DNA of 8,920 nucleotides from Actinomycetota bacterium. Its GTDB lineage: Bacteria; Actinomycetota; Actinomycetes; Nanopelagicales; Nanopelagicaceae. The notes beneath the pieces were generated by a model. It did no database searches, was not told where the DNA came from, and worked only from the letters and a program-made list of their open reading frames with translations. The stretch is taken from NCBI GenBank assembly GCA_947487595.1, contig CANKXJ010000028.1, forward strand, positions 1-8,920, written 5' to 3'. Below are positions 1 to 6,667 of the stretch, piece by piece (position 1 is the first letter of the stretch; each line of letters starts with the position of its first letter). A program made the position numbers and the translations under genes.

Positions 1-54
1 CCTGGATCTCGCAGTATGTAGCGATTTCGGTGGCGATTTACAGTAAGTAAGGCC

Positions 55-82
55 TTGCTCTAACCTAAGGCTCTCTTATCAA
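55..82 (+). promoter_or_regulatory. Possible sigma70-type promoter for the coiled-coil/acyltransferase unit
   Basis: TTGCTC at 55-60 and TATCAA at 77-82 are separated by 16 nt. Transcription would start near 89, leaving a short leader that still holds the GAGG ribosome site at 91-94. Both hexamers are imperfect, and a promoter further upstream, outside the window, is equally possible. Confidence 0.25.
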
Positions 83-90
83 CGAGTTGC

Positions 91-94
91 GAGG
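91..94 (+). promoter_or_regulatory. Ribosome binding site that sets the start at 102
   Basis: GAGG lies 7 nt before the ATG at 102. It favours that start over the in-frame TTG at 87, because the site would otherwise fall inside the coding region. Confidence 0.6.
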
Positions 95-101
95 TACGAC
101 A

Positions 102-920
102 ATGGCTGAGAAAAACTCCTTCCTTAACTGGGTCGGATTTAAAGGCGAAGAAGAACAAGCGCCTTCATCGCTCGAGCGTATTCGCGAACTTGAATCACAG
201 TTAGCTGATCTCAAATCACGTCGTGACATAACTGGCTTGAGTAAAGAAGAGTTTGAAATTCTCGCCACAGAGACAGCAATGTCAATGATTAAGTCAGCTC
301 AAGCCCGTGAGAGCAAAGCGCAATCTATTGCGACTCGATTGATTGCTGAAACTAATCGCACAACAAAAGAAGAGATTGAAGCAGCGGACGCGAAAGCTCG
401 TACTATATTAAGTGGCGCGGAATCGCGTGGGCGTAAATACATTCAAGCTGCTGAATCTGAAGCATCAGACAAGATTGCTGAAGCAGAAGTTGAAGCTGAG
501 TCACTCATTGAAAGTAAGAGACGTGAAGGTTCTGCATTAACAACTGCAGCACGCCGTGAAGGTGAGCGCATTATCAGTGAAGCAACTGGAGACGTTACTA
601 ACTACCGCCAGTGGCTTTCAAGTGTTATTTCTGAAGCAGAGCGCCTATACAAGATTCAGACTCAGTCCCTCGATGCTGCAGAATCTGCGATTCACCAATC
701 TCGTGCACGTCTTGAGAGCGCATTTACGCGTCTTGCTGATCTACAGCGCAATGTTCTTGAAAATCTAAATTCTGATGACACCATCATTAATCCTGGCCCA
801 ATCCGTGTTTCTAGTCAGCGCACTAAACCAGCACTAGCTGCTCCTAAGAAAGCGGCAAAAAAGCCTGTCAAGAAAACCGCTAAGAAAGCAGCTGCAAAGA
901 AATCTGCGCCGCGTAAGTAA
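102..920 (+). CDS. DivIVA-like coiled-coil protein with lysine/alanine-rich C-terminal tail
   Basis: The product is 272 aa and cytosolic, with no signal peptide or membrane segment. Residues about 20-45 and 65-220 are alpha-helical, with many Ala/Glu/Arg heptads of the type E-A-E-x-x-I-x-x-A, as in the coiled-coil part of DivIVA/Wag31-type and FilP-like cell-pole or cytoskeletal proteins. The N-terminal lipid-binding domain of true DivIVA is not recognisable, so the similarity is structural only. Residues 242-272 form a basic tail of KKAAKKPVKK-type repeats resembling histone H1 or AlgP, which could bind DNA or another polyanion. I chose the ATG at 102 because GAGG lies at 91-94 with a 7-nt spacer; an upstream in-frame TTG at 87 has no such site. 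The stop is 6 nt before the acyltransferase start, so the two genes are probably co-transcribed. The function is not known; a scaffold for envelope growth or nucleoid organisation is inference. Confidence 0.85.
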   Translation: MAEKNSFLNWVGFKGEEEQAPSSLERIRELESQLADLKSRRDITGLSKEEFEILATETAMSMIKSAQARESKAQSIATRLIAETNRTTKEEIEAADAKARTILSGAESRGRKYIQAAESEASDKIAEAEVEAESLIESKRREGSALTTAARREGERIISEATGDVTNYRQWLSSVISEAERLYKIQTQSLDAAESAIHQSRARLESAFTRLADLQRNVLENLNSDDTIINPGPIRVSSQRTKPALAAPKKAAKKPVKKTAKKAAAKKSAPRK

Positions 921-926
921 TTAACC

Positions 927-2672
927 ATGTCTACTCCCCGCGGTATTCGTTATATCCCTGCCATTGATGGATTGCGTGCCGTTGCTGTAATTGCCGTAAT
1001 GCTTTATCACTTGGGTTTTACATGGATTCCAGGTGGATTTCTTGGCGTTGACCTCTTCTTTGTTATCTCTGGCTATGTAATTACGCGCTTACTTCTAGAT
1101 TCAATCCAGCGCAGTGGTGGCTTAGATCTACGCGCTTTCTATAAAGCCCGTATTCGCAGATTATTTCCACCTCTTGTATTCATGATCTTTGTGACAATTA
1201 TTTACATCAGCATTTGGGCACCAGAAACCATGCGCCGCTTTGTTAGTGATAGTCCATTTGCACTCCTTGGTGGAATGAACTGGTGGTTAGTTTTTAGACA
1301 CACAGACTATTTCGACACCATTTCTCGCCCACCGCTCCTACAACACACATGGTCGCTGGGGGTTGAAGCTCAGTTCTATTTAATTTGGCCTCTCATTTTG
1401 CTTCTCGTTCTACGCCAGTTTGGTAAAGCCAAAATCCCAGGTGCTGCCTTATTTATCGCGGCGATCTCAGGTATTGCCCTTTTACTAGTCTCATTTGAGG
1501 TAGATGCAGCAAATGCCTCACAGGTAAGCCACGTTTACTTTGGTACAGATACTCACAGTATTGGATTATTTCTAGGTGCTGCACTTGCTGTCAGCTGGGT
1601 TCCTCAGAATCTTCAAGAGCAAGTAAATAGACGAGCACAAGATTTTATTGATGGTATTGGTGTAATTGGCTTCGTTGGATTACTAGGAGTCTTTCTCTTG
1701 GTTAATGAAAATGATCCAACTCTTTACAAATTAGCTTTCCCACTTGCAGGTCTGTTTGGTTGCGCGATTCTGACTAGCATCGTTCACCCGGCCTCACGAT
1801 TTGCACCAATACTCAGTAGCAAAGTTGCTGTGTGGATTGGTGAGCGCTCTTACGCAATTTACTTGTGGCACTGGGTTGTATTTCAGCTAACGCGCCCTGC
1901 AGTAGATCTAGAAGGCTCAACATGGGCCCTGTATACCTTGCGCATCTTGGTTGTGTTTGCTCTAGCTGATATCTCACTGCGCTTAGTTGAACTGCCTGTT
2001 CGAAGTGGACTTGTTGAGTATTGGTTCAAAGGAATGAAATATCGCACCAAGAATGTGCAGCGACGACAAAAGAGCACAGTTGTCGCGTCACTTCTTCTCT
2101 TGATATTGGGCACCTCATACATCAGCGCTAATGCCATTTCACAAAGTGATAAAGAGATGGTAATTATTAAGCAGCAACTTGAACAACCAATTCAACCAAG
2201 TGAGCCCACTGCAACCCAAGCAGGTGGTTTATGGGTTACTGGAGACTCTGTAATTTTAGGAATTCACTATGAGTTAGATGCTCGTAGTAACATTGCAATA
2301 ATTAATGCACGTGTTGGTCGTCAAGCACCTGAACTCATTGAAGTGATGAGAGCTGATAAAGCCAACGCCCCTGATTCAACGGTGATCTTTAATTTGGGAA
2401 ACAATAACAAATTAACTTCAGATCAAGTGTCAGCTGTCTTTGAAGAAGTGAAGAATCAGCCACGAATTATCGTCGTAAACACCGCGGTGCCTAGGGGTTG
2501 GCGTGATGAAAACAATGCGCTGATTGCCCAATACGCCGCTTTATATGGAGCAACAGTTGTTGATTGGGCCGCTATCTCAGCCGGTCATCCTGAATACTTT
2601 GCACCTGATGGTGTGCACTTAGTACCAGCAGGTGTTCGAGCATATGTTGATGCAATCACTGCAACGCTATAA
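927..2672 (+). CDS. Acyltransferase-3 family membrane O-acyltransferase with C-terminal SGNH domain
   Basis: This 581-aa protein follows the OafA/OatA plan. The N-terminal part (about 1-380) is a polytopic acyltransferase-3 domain. It carries the family R-X10-H pair (R17, H28) in IDGLRAVAVIAVMLYH, the GVDLFFVISGY segment, a basic FYKARIRR loop, WSLGVEAQFY, and YAIYLWHW near the end of the domain. A further membrane helix at about 388-405 leads to an extracytoplasmic SGNH domain (about 430-581). Its block I is GDS with nucleophile S441, its block III is NLGNNN (489-494), and its catalytic D-x-x-H is D561/H564, so both halves look intact. The family moves acyl groups, usually acetyl, across the membrane onto envelope sugars; the acceptor here cannot be read from sequence and could be peptidoglycan, a polysaccharide or a glycolipid. 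The ATG at 927 has no clear ribosome site and starts 6 nt after the previous stop, which suggests translational coupling. Confidence 0.93.
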   Translation: MSTPRGIRYIPAIDGLRAVAVIAVMLYHLGFTWIPGGFLGVDLFFVISGYVITRLLLDSIQRSGGLDLRAFYKARIRRLFPPLVFMIFVTIIYISIWAPETMRRFVSDSPFALLGGMNWWLVFRHTDYFDTISRPPLLQHTWSLGVEAQFYLIWPLILLLVLRQFGKAKIPGAALFIAAISGIALLLVSFEVDAANASQVSHVYFGTDTHSIGLFLGAALAVSWVPQNLQEQVNRRAQDFIDGIGVIGFVGLLGVFLLVNENDPTLYKLAFPLAGLFGCAILTSIVHPASRFAPILSSKVAVWIGERSYAIYLWHWVVFQLTRPAVDLEGSTWALYTLRILVVFALADISLRLVELPVRSGLVEYWFKGMKYRTKNVQRRQKSTVVASLLLLILGTSYISANAISQSDKEMVIIKQQLEQPIQPSEPTATQAGGLWVTGDSVILGIHYELDARSNIAIINARVGRQAPELIEVMRADKANAPDSTVIFNLGNNNKLTSDQVSAVFEEVKNQPRIIVVNTAVPRGWRDENNALIAQYAALYGATVVDWAAISAGHPEYFAPDGVHLVPAGVRAYVDAITATL

Positions 2673-2690
2673 ATAACTAACTTAGGGAAT

Positions 2691-2722
2691 AAAAAACCCC
2701 CGCCGATGAGCGAGGGTCTTTT
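2691..2722. terminator. Bidirectional intrinsic terminator between convergent genes
   Basis: An eight-position stem pairs 2696-2703 (ACCCCCGC) with 2710-2717 (GCGAGGGT) around the loop CGATGA. It has one C/A mismatch at 2700/2713. On the plus strand it is followed by TCTTTT. On the minus strand the A-run at 2691-2696 gives six T residues, so it can stop transcription from both sides. It lies 19 nt beyond the acyltransferase stop and just beyond the end of the minus-strand FN3 protein gene. Confidence 0.85.
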
Positions 2723-2733
2723 ACTAATTACTT

Positions 2734-3552
2734 TTACTTAAACTCACCTGGAATTCCAAAGACTGTTGCAGGTGCGCTCTGTCCATCTGAATAAACAGAC
2801 GACACACGGAACTGAGTCCATCCAGCATCACCGCTCTTTGTTACAGCTTGAGTGAGTTGATCTGCTGGAACAGTTGCAATTGTTGTCCAATCACCAGTTC
2901 CATTAGCGCGGATCTCAACGTTATAGCCAGTCAAACCTTCTGTGGCCATAGGTGCTACCCAGCGAAGATTTAAGCCATCTGCGCTCTTGAGTGCAACAAA
3001 CTTTGATGGAGCTTCAATAGTTTCAACTGCAACCATTGTTTCTTCTGGTGAAGCTGACTCTGATGGCTCAGCAGATTGAGACATGGAAGGTGCAGGCGCT
3101 GCGCCATCATCACTGTCTGTACTTGACTGAGACCAAACAATCATCGCTAACAAAACAATTCCTACTACTACAGCAAATACAACACGTCCTGAAGCACCTT
3201 GCTTAGGTGCAGCAGTTGGCTTTGCAGGTGCTACTGCCTTAGCAGTTACTGGTGCAGCAACCACTGGACGAGAAGAAGTCACAGTGACTCTTGGTGCAGC
3301 AGCTTTCTTTGCACTCTTCTTTACTGGACGCTTTGCCGTTGTCTTTTTCTTGGCAACTTTCTTTGCAGCAGCTTTTTTAGCTGGTGCTCTCTTCGCAGTT
3401 TTCTTAGCAACGCTCTTCTTTACTGCGCGCTTTGCGGTTGTCTTTTTCTTAGCTACAGATTTTCTTGCAGCTGACTTCTTTGCAACAGCTTTTCTAGCAG
3501 GTGCCTTTTTAGCAACCTTCTTCTTTGCTGCGCTCTTCTTCTTTACGGCCAC
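2734..3552 (-). CDS. Single-pass membrane protein: H1-like Lys/Ala-rich N-terminus, external FN3-like domain
   Basis: The product is 272 aa when started at the GTG at 3552, which has AAGGAG five nt upstream (3563-3558). A longer reading from TTG at 3585 would place that strong site inside the gene. Residues 1-88 are almost entirely Lys, Ala, Arg, Val and Thr in AKK/AKR/KKTTAKR units, like histone H1 or AlgP C-terminal tails. A Pro/Ala linker follows to about 120. One membrane helix lies at about 123-140 (VVFAVVVGIVLLAMIVW), then a Ser/Glu/Asp-rich linker (142-180). A fibronectin-III-like fold covers about 183-266, with the LNLRW, GYNVEIR and QFRVSSVYSDGQSA strands. By the positive-inside rule the basic arm is cytoplasmic and the FN3 domain is outside. 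There is no signal peptide. The gene follows rdgB by 55 nt and ends at a terminator. The function is unknown; joining the nucleoid to the envelope is an inference. Confidence 0.85.
   Translation of the reverse strand: MAVKKKSAAKKKVAKKAPARKAVAKKSAARKSVAKKKTTAKRAVKKSVAKKTAKRAPAKKAAAKKVAKKKTTAKRPVKKSAKKAAAPRVTVTSSRPVVAAPVTAKAVAPAKPTAAPKQGASGRVVFAVVVGIVLLAMIVWSQSSTDSDDGAAPAPSMSQSAEPSESASPEETMVAVETIEAPSKFVALKSADGLNLRWVAPMATEGLTGYNVEIRANGTGDWTTIATVPADQLTQAVTKSGDAGWTQFRVSSVYSDGQSAPATVFGIPGEFK
3314..3451 (-). repeat. Imperfect internal direct repeat, 99-bp period, in the lysine-rich coding region
   Basis: The stretch at 3314-3352 recurs with a few substitutions at 3413-3451, offset by 99 bp or 33 codons. 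It encodes two KKKTTAKR-(A/P)-VKKS units. This implies in-frame duplication within the H1-like arm, and such regions commonly vary in length between strains. Confidence 0.7.
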
Positions 3553-3557
3553 GAGTA

Positions 3558-3563
3558 CTCCTT
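3558..3563 (-). promoter_or_regulatory. Strong ribosome binding site that sets the GTG start at 3552
   Basis: On the minus strand the sequence reads AAGGAG-TACTC-GTG. The near-consensus site with 5-nt spacing decides between the GTG at 3552 and an upstream in-frame TTG at 3585. Confidence 0.8.
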
Positions 3564-3607
3564 GAATAGTGGTGCGCACGTCCAAAACGCGCGGCTATAG
3601 GTCAAGG

Positions 3608-4225
3608 TTACCCCAGGCTGCGCAGCATTTGTATGACATGGGGCGCAATTAGGCGCAAAGCTTTTCCGCGATGACTGATGGCATCCTTCTCTTCGGGGCT
3701 CATCTGTGCGCTAGAAACACCCATTCCAAGGGGTTGGAAAATAGGGTCATACCCAAAGCCTTCCTGGCCAATTGGTGCATGCAAGATGTGGCCATGAAAT
3801 AGACCCTCTTCAACATGAGTGCGCCCATCCGGCATTGCCAATGCTGCAACACAAGTGAAGTGTGCGGTGCGTTTTGCGTCGGGAACATCTCTTAATTCTT
3901 CGAGCAGTTTCTCTAGATTCCCTTGATCATTTCCATGAATACCGGCCCATCTAGCTGAGTAGATACCTGGATCTCCATTGAGGAAATCAACACATAATCC
4001 TGAATCATCTGAAATTGCTGGTAAACCTGTTGTGCTAGCTGTGTATCTAGCTTTGAGTAAAGCATTTTCTTCAAAAGTTGATCCTGTTTCTTCAACATCA
4101 ACTAAGTCAGAAAATTCATCAACACCTACTAAGGTAATTTCACCAGGTGCTAGAGCATCTAGAATTCTGCGGAACTCAACCAACTTTCCTTTATTGCGCG
4201 TGGCAAGAACTAATTTTTGTGGCAC
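3608..4225 (-). CDS. rdgB: XTP/dITP diphosphatase (RdgB/HAM1 family)
   Basis: The enzyme hydrolyses non-canonical purine nucleotides (dITP, ITP, XTP) to the monophosphate and pyrophosphate, keeping deaminated bases out of DNA and RNA. At 205 aa it has the usual family length. Visible motifs are TRNKGK (9-14) for nucleotide binding, the acidic ISDDSGL (71-77) with the catalytic/metal Asp pair, PGIYSARWAG (86-95), FGYDPIF (157-163) and ISHRGKAL (183-190). I chose the GTG at 4225 because it forms TAGTG with the rph stop, a one-base overlap typical of coupled genes, and gives the usual N-terminus. An ATG at 4270 would add 15 residues unlike the family and overlap rph by 46 bp. The order rph then rdgB is conserved in Actinobacteria. 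Confidence 0.95.
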   Translation of the reverse strand: MPQKLVLATRNKGKLVEFRRILDALAPGEITLVGVDEFSDLVDVEETGSTFEENALLKARYTASTTGLPAISDDSGLCVDFLNGDPGIYSARWAGIHGNDQGNLEKLLEELRDVPDAKRTAHFTCVAALAMPDGRTHVEEGLFHGHILHAPIGQEGFGYDPIFQPLGMGVSSAQMSPEEKDAISHRGKALRLIAPHVIQMLRSLG

Positions 4226-4950
4226 TATTGTGAAAGAACTTCTTTTTGTAGCTTGTTTAATGTTGCACAACCTTCAACAGCTAAATCTAGAAGTTGATTA
4301 AGTAATGCGCGATCAAATGGGGCTCCTTCTGCAGTTCCTTGTACCTCAATAAATCGTCCATCTCCTGCAACTACAACGTTCATATCTGTTTCGGCACGCA
4401 CATCTTCTTCATAGCAAAGATCTAGCATTGGAACTCCATCAATAATTCCAACACTTACTGCTGCAACGAAATCACTGAGAGGATTAGCTGTTGCCTTGAT
4501 ATGGCCTTGTGCCTTAGCCCACGAAATGGCATCTGCAAGTGCAACATATGCACCTGTAATTGCTGCTGTACGGGTGCCACCATCAGCTTGTAATACATCG
4601 CAATCGATAACAATGGTGTTTTCACCAAGTTCTTTCATATTCACAATTGCTCGGAGTGAGCGACCTACTAGGCGTGAAATTTCTTGCGTACGCCCACCTA
4701 GCTTGCCTTTTACACTCTCGCGATCAGAGCGTGTATGAGTAGCACGTGGCAACATTGCATATTCAGATGTAACCCATCCATTTCCAGAATCTTTTAACCA
4801 ACGTGGGACACCTGGAGAAAAGGATGCAACACACAAAACACGGGTATTACCGAACTCCACAAGAACAGATCCTTCGGCATGGTCAAGCCATCCGCGAGTG
4901 AACTTAATTTCTCGCAGATCATTAACTTGTCGTCCATCATTGCGTGCCAT
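4225..4950 (-). CDS. rph: Ribonuclease PH
   Basis: This phosphate-dependent 3'-to-5' exoribonuclease trims tRNA precursor 3' ends and acts as a hexameric ring. At 241 aa it is full length. Diagnostic stretches are YAMLPRATHTR (64-74), GGRTQEISRLVGRSLR (85-100) and the phosphate-binding DVLQADGGTRTAA (118-130), with conserved Arg residues at 87 and 127. The start at 4950 has GGAG six nt upstream. The gene lies 16 nt after murI, and its TAG stop shares a base with the GTG start of rdgB. No truncation or lost active-site residue is seen, unlike the well-known frameshifted rph of E. coli K-12. Confidence 0.97.
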   Translation of the reverse strand: MARNDGRQVNDLREIKFTRGWLDHAEGSVLVEFGNTRVLCVASFSPGVPRWLKDSGNGWVTSEYAMLPRATHTRSDRESVKGKLGGRTQEISRLVGRSLRAIVNMKELGENTIVIDCDVLQADGGTRTAAITGAYVALADAISWAKAQGHIKATANPLSDFVAAVSVGIIDGVPMLDLCYEEDVRAETDMNVVVAGDGRFIEVQGTAEGAPFDRALLNQLLDLAVEGCATLNKLQKEVLSQ

Positions 4951-4966
4951 GTGCTACTCCTATGTT

Positions 4967-5764
4967 TTATAGATCTTGGTGTTCGACGCGGGTTACTTCT
5001 GGACCTAGAAAACGTCGAGCTAAGCTTTCAAAAGCTTTGGCATCGCCAGTTGCTAAGAATTTGTGTGTTGGGGCACCGCTGCGTGCTTCGCGAAGTAGGT
5101 TGTTCTCAACTAACGTGCGATAGAGATCTTTTGCAGTTTCTTCAGCACTTGAAACAAGCGTCACACCTTCACCCATCACATAAGAAATTACTCCAGTTAA
5201 TAGCGGATAGTGAGTACAGCCCAAAACTAAAGTATCAACTTTGGCCTCCATAACAGGAGCTAAGTAATCCCGAGCAATTGTAGTAATTTCATTACCTGAT
5301 GTTTCACCACGCTCAACATATTCAACAAAAAGTGGGCAAGCAATTGATGTAATCTGCAATTGAGGCGCTGCAGCAAAAGCATCTAAGTAAGCTTTGGAAT
5401 CAACGGTTGCGCGAGTTCCAATAACTCCGATGTGCCCGCTTCTTGATGCGGCAACTGCGCGTCTAACTGCAGGTTGAATCACTTCAATCACTGGAACTTT
5501 GTATCGCTCACGAGCATCCCGAAGCATTGCAGCACTTGCTGTGTTGCATGCAATCACTAGCGCTTTGACGCCTTGCTCAACTAAAAAATCTAAAGTTTCT
5601 AATGCAAACTCACGAACCTCTGCTAATGGCCGGGGACCATAAGGACCTCGTGCGGTGTCGCCGATATAGATTGTTGATTCATTAGGAAGTTGATCCAGAA
5701 TTGCTCTGGCAACGGTAAGCCCACCTACTCCTGAATCAAAGATTCCAATGGGTGCATTACTCAC
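4967..5764 (-). CDS. murI: Glutamate racemase
   Basis: MurI interconverts L- and D-glutamate in the cytosol, supplying the D-Glu that MurD adds to the peptidoglycan stem peptide. At 265 aa it is the usual size. The two catalytic cysteines are present: C73 in ACNTAS and C183 in GCTHYPLL, with H185 beside the second. FDSGVGGLT (9-17) and GDTARGPYG (35-43) bind substrate. The start is a GTG at 5764, preceded on the minus strand by AGGGTAGG with about 8 nt spacing, a moderate ribosome site; no better in-frame start is visible. It lies 32 nt after DUF2017, and no convincing promoter was seen in that gap, so it is probably read from the upstream operon. Confidence 0.97.
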   Translation of the reverse strand: MSNAPIGIFDSGVGGLTVARAILDQLPNESTIYIGDTARGPYGPRPLAEVREFALETLDFLVEQGVKALVIACNTASAAMLRDARERYKVPVIEVIQPAVRRAVAASRSGHIGVIGTRATVDSKAYLDAFAAAPQLQITSIACPLFVEYVERGETSGNEITTIARDYLAPVMEAKVDTLVLGCTHYPLLTGVISYVMGEGVTLVSSAEETAKDLYRTLVENNLLREARSGAPTHKFLATGDAKAFESLARRFLGPEVTRVEHQDL

Positions 5765-5796
5765 AGGCCAAGCCTACCCTGAGCGTGATGTGAAAA

Positions 5797-6372
5797 CTAA
5801 ATAGCTTCATCCATAAGCGCCACAATTAAGGATTCTTGCAGCCAACCTAACCAACTATAAACAGCGTAGACCCCGCGCATTGGATCATCTGGTGCCAAGA
5901 GTTCTAATTCTTCATGGCTATTTTGTTCAACTTTTAAGCGAACGCCAAGTGCCAAACGAATATCGTTCATAGCACCTAACCAATCGTTAGCACCATCATG
6001 ATCAACTTCAATAATTCCATCTATGGCACTCTTTAATGTGATTCGCATGGACATTGAGTGCTCATACTTTTTTGCTCTTAGCGTGGATTCGGTATACCGG
6101 CGAAACTCTGCAGCTTCGACTTGATCTGCATAAGCATTGGGTAATAATCGAAGCAATACTTCATCCTCTGGCGGTGAATCATGAGTTGTTATTCCAACCA
6201 TTGCAGCAAGTGGGTCATCCACATGGCTATCTGTTCGCTCACCTAATAGTTCAATAATTTGTTCTACTAAATTAATGAGAACTTCACGCTCAGATTCAGA
6301 AAACTCGACAACAAAGGCATTATCTCCATGGCGGTGAAATCCATGTTGTTCATCTGAATCGTGATCTGTCAT
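5797..6372 (-). CDS. DUF2017 family protein, partner gene of clpS
   Basis: This is a 191-aa soluble protein of the actinobacterial DUF2017 family, whose biochemical function is not established. Family-like stretches are RLLPNAYADQVEAAEFRRYTE (about residues 75-95), a conserved R/K-rich piece after it, DWLGAMNDIRLALGVRL (about 130-146) and YSWLGWLQESLIVALM near the C-terminus. The first 20 residues are rich in His and Asp. It has no membrane helix, signal peptide or DNA-binding motif that I can see, although the M. tuberculosis neighbour (Rv1332) has been labelled a regulator. The ATG overlaps the clpS stop as ATGA, so translation is coupled and the two products are likely made in fixed ratio. 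A role linked to ClpS-dependent proteolysis is inferred from this conserved pairing only. Confidence 0.9.
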   Translation of the reverse strand: MTDHDSDEQHGFHRHGDNAFVVEFSESEREVLINLVEQIIELLGERTDSHVDDPLAAMVGITTHDSPPEDEVLLRLLPNAYADQVEAAEFRRYTESTLRAKKYEHSMSMRITLKSAIDGIIEVDHDGANDWLGAMNDIRLALGVRLKVEQNSHEELELLAPDDPMRGVYAVYSWLGWLQESLIVALMDEAI

Positions 6373-6665
6373 ATGGCTTGATCACCTCGTTGCAATGTCG
6401 CCCACAGTCCATACTCATGTAACCGGGCAACATCATGTTCCATTTCTTCTCGACTGCCAGTTGAAACAACTGCTTTACCCTCAGTGTGAACTTTCATCAT
6501 GAGCTCATGAGCTTTTTCACGGGGATAGCCAAAGAGTTGCATCAATACATATGTTACATAAGTCATGAGATTAACTGGATCATCCCAAACAATTGTCACC
6601 CAGGGTTTTTCGCCACTAAATATCTCTTTTATCGCTTCATCTATTTTTTCATCAACCTTAGCCAT
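6369..6665 (-). CDS. clpS: ClpS, N-degron adaptor of the Clp protease
   Basis: ClpS binds proteins with N-end-rule destabilising N-terminal residues and delivers them to the ClpA/ClpC unfoldase for degradation by ClpP. The 98-aa length is typical. The core PWVTIVWDDPVNLMTYVTYVL (21-41) and MMKVHTEGKAVVSTGSREE (57-74) match actinobacterial ClpS. They include the Asp pair of the binding pocket (28-29) and the pocket His (60). Trp occupies the position of E. coli Asn34, as is usual in this phylum. The variable N-terminal arm (1-20) is charged. There is no clear ribosome site: the ATG comes 2 nt after the GH18 stop (TAGtcATG), pointing to reinitiation. The stop overlaps the DUF2017 start. Confidence 0.96.
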   Translation of the reverse strand: MAKVDEKIDEAIKEIFSGEKPWVTIVWDDPVNLMTYVTYVLMQLFGYPREKAHELMMKVHTEGKAVVSTGSREEMEHDVARLHEYGLWATLQRGDQAI

Positions 6666-6667
6666 GA

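Noticed and set aside
1..50. Possible 3' end of an upstream plus-strand gene
   Set aside because: Two frames run open to nearby stops (TAA at 44-46 and TAA at 48-50). The second would end in a hydrophobic WISQYVAISVAIYSK. With under 50 bases and two competing frames, neither can be supported.
1883..2137. Minus-strand open frame of 84 codons inside the acyltransferase gene
   Set aside because: It is a shadow of a strongly conserved gene, with a composition and sequence that suggest no protein family.
3199..3565. Two plus-strand open frames rich in Phe, Ala, Cys and Leu
   Set aside because: They are the antisense reading of the Lys/Ala codons of the minus-strand H1-like arm. Their composition follows from that, and no ribosome site or family similarity supports them.
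3553..3585. Longer FN3 membrane protein from the TTG at 3585
   Set aside because: It would put the strong AAGGAG site inside the coding region; the GTG at 3552 fits that site.
4226..4270. Longer RdgB from the ATG at 4270
   Set aside because: It adds 15 residues unlike the family and overlaps rph by 46 bp. The GTG in TAGTG gives the usual N-terminus.
4879..5253. 124-aa plus-strand open frame across the rph/murI junction
   Set aside because: It lies antisense to two well-conserved genes, has no ribosome site and shows no recognisable domain.
5765..5796. Separate promoter or terminator between DUF2017 and murI
   Set aside because: The 32-bp gap shows no convincing hexamer pair and no stem with a T-run.
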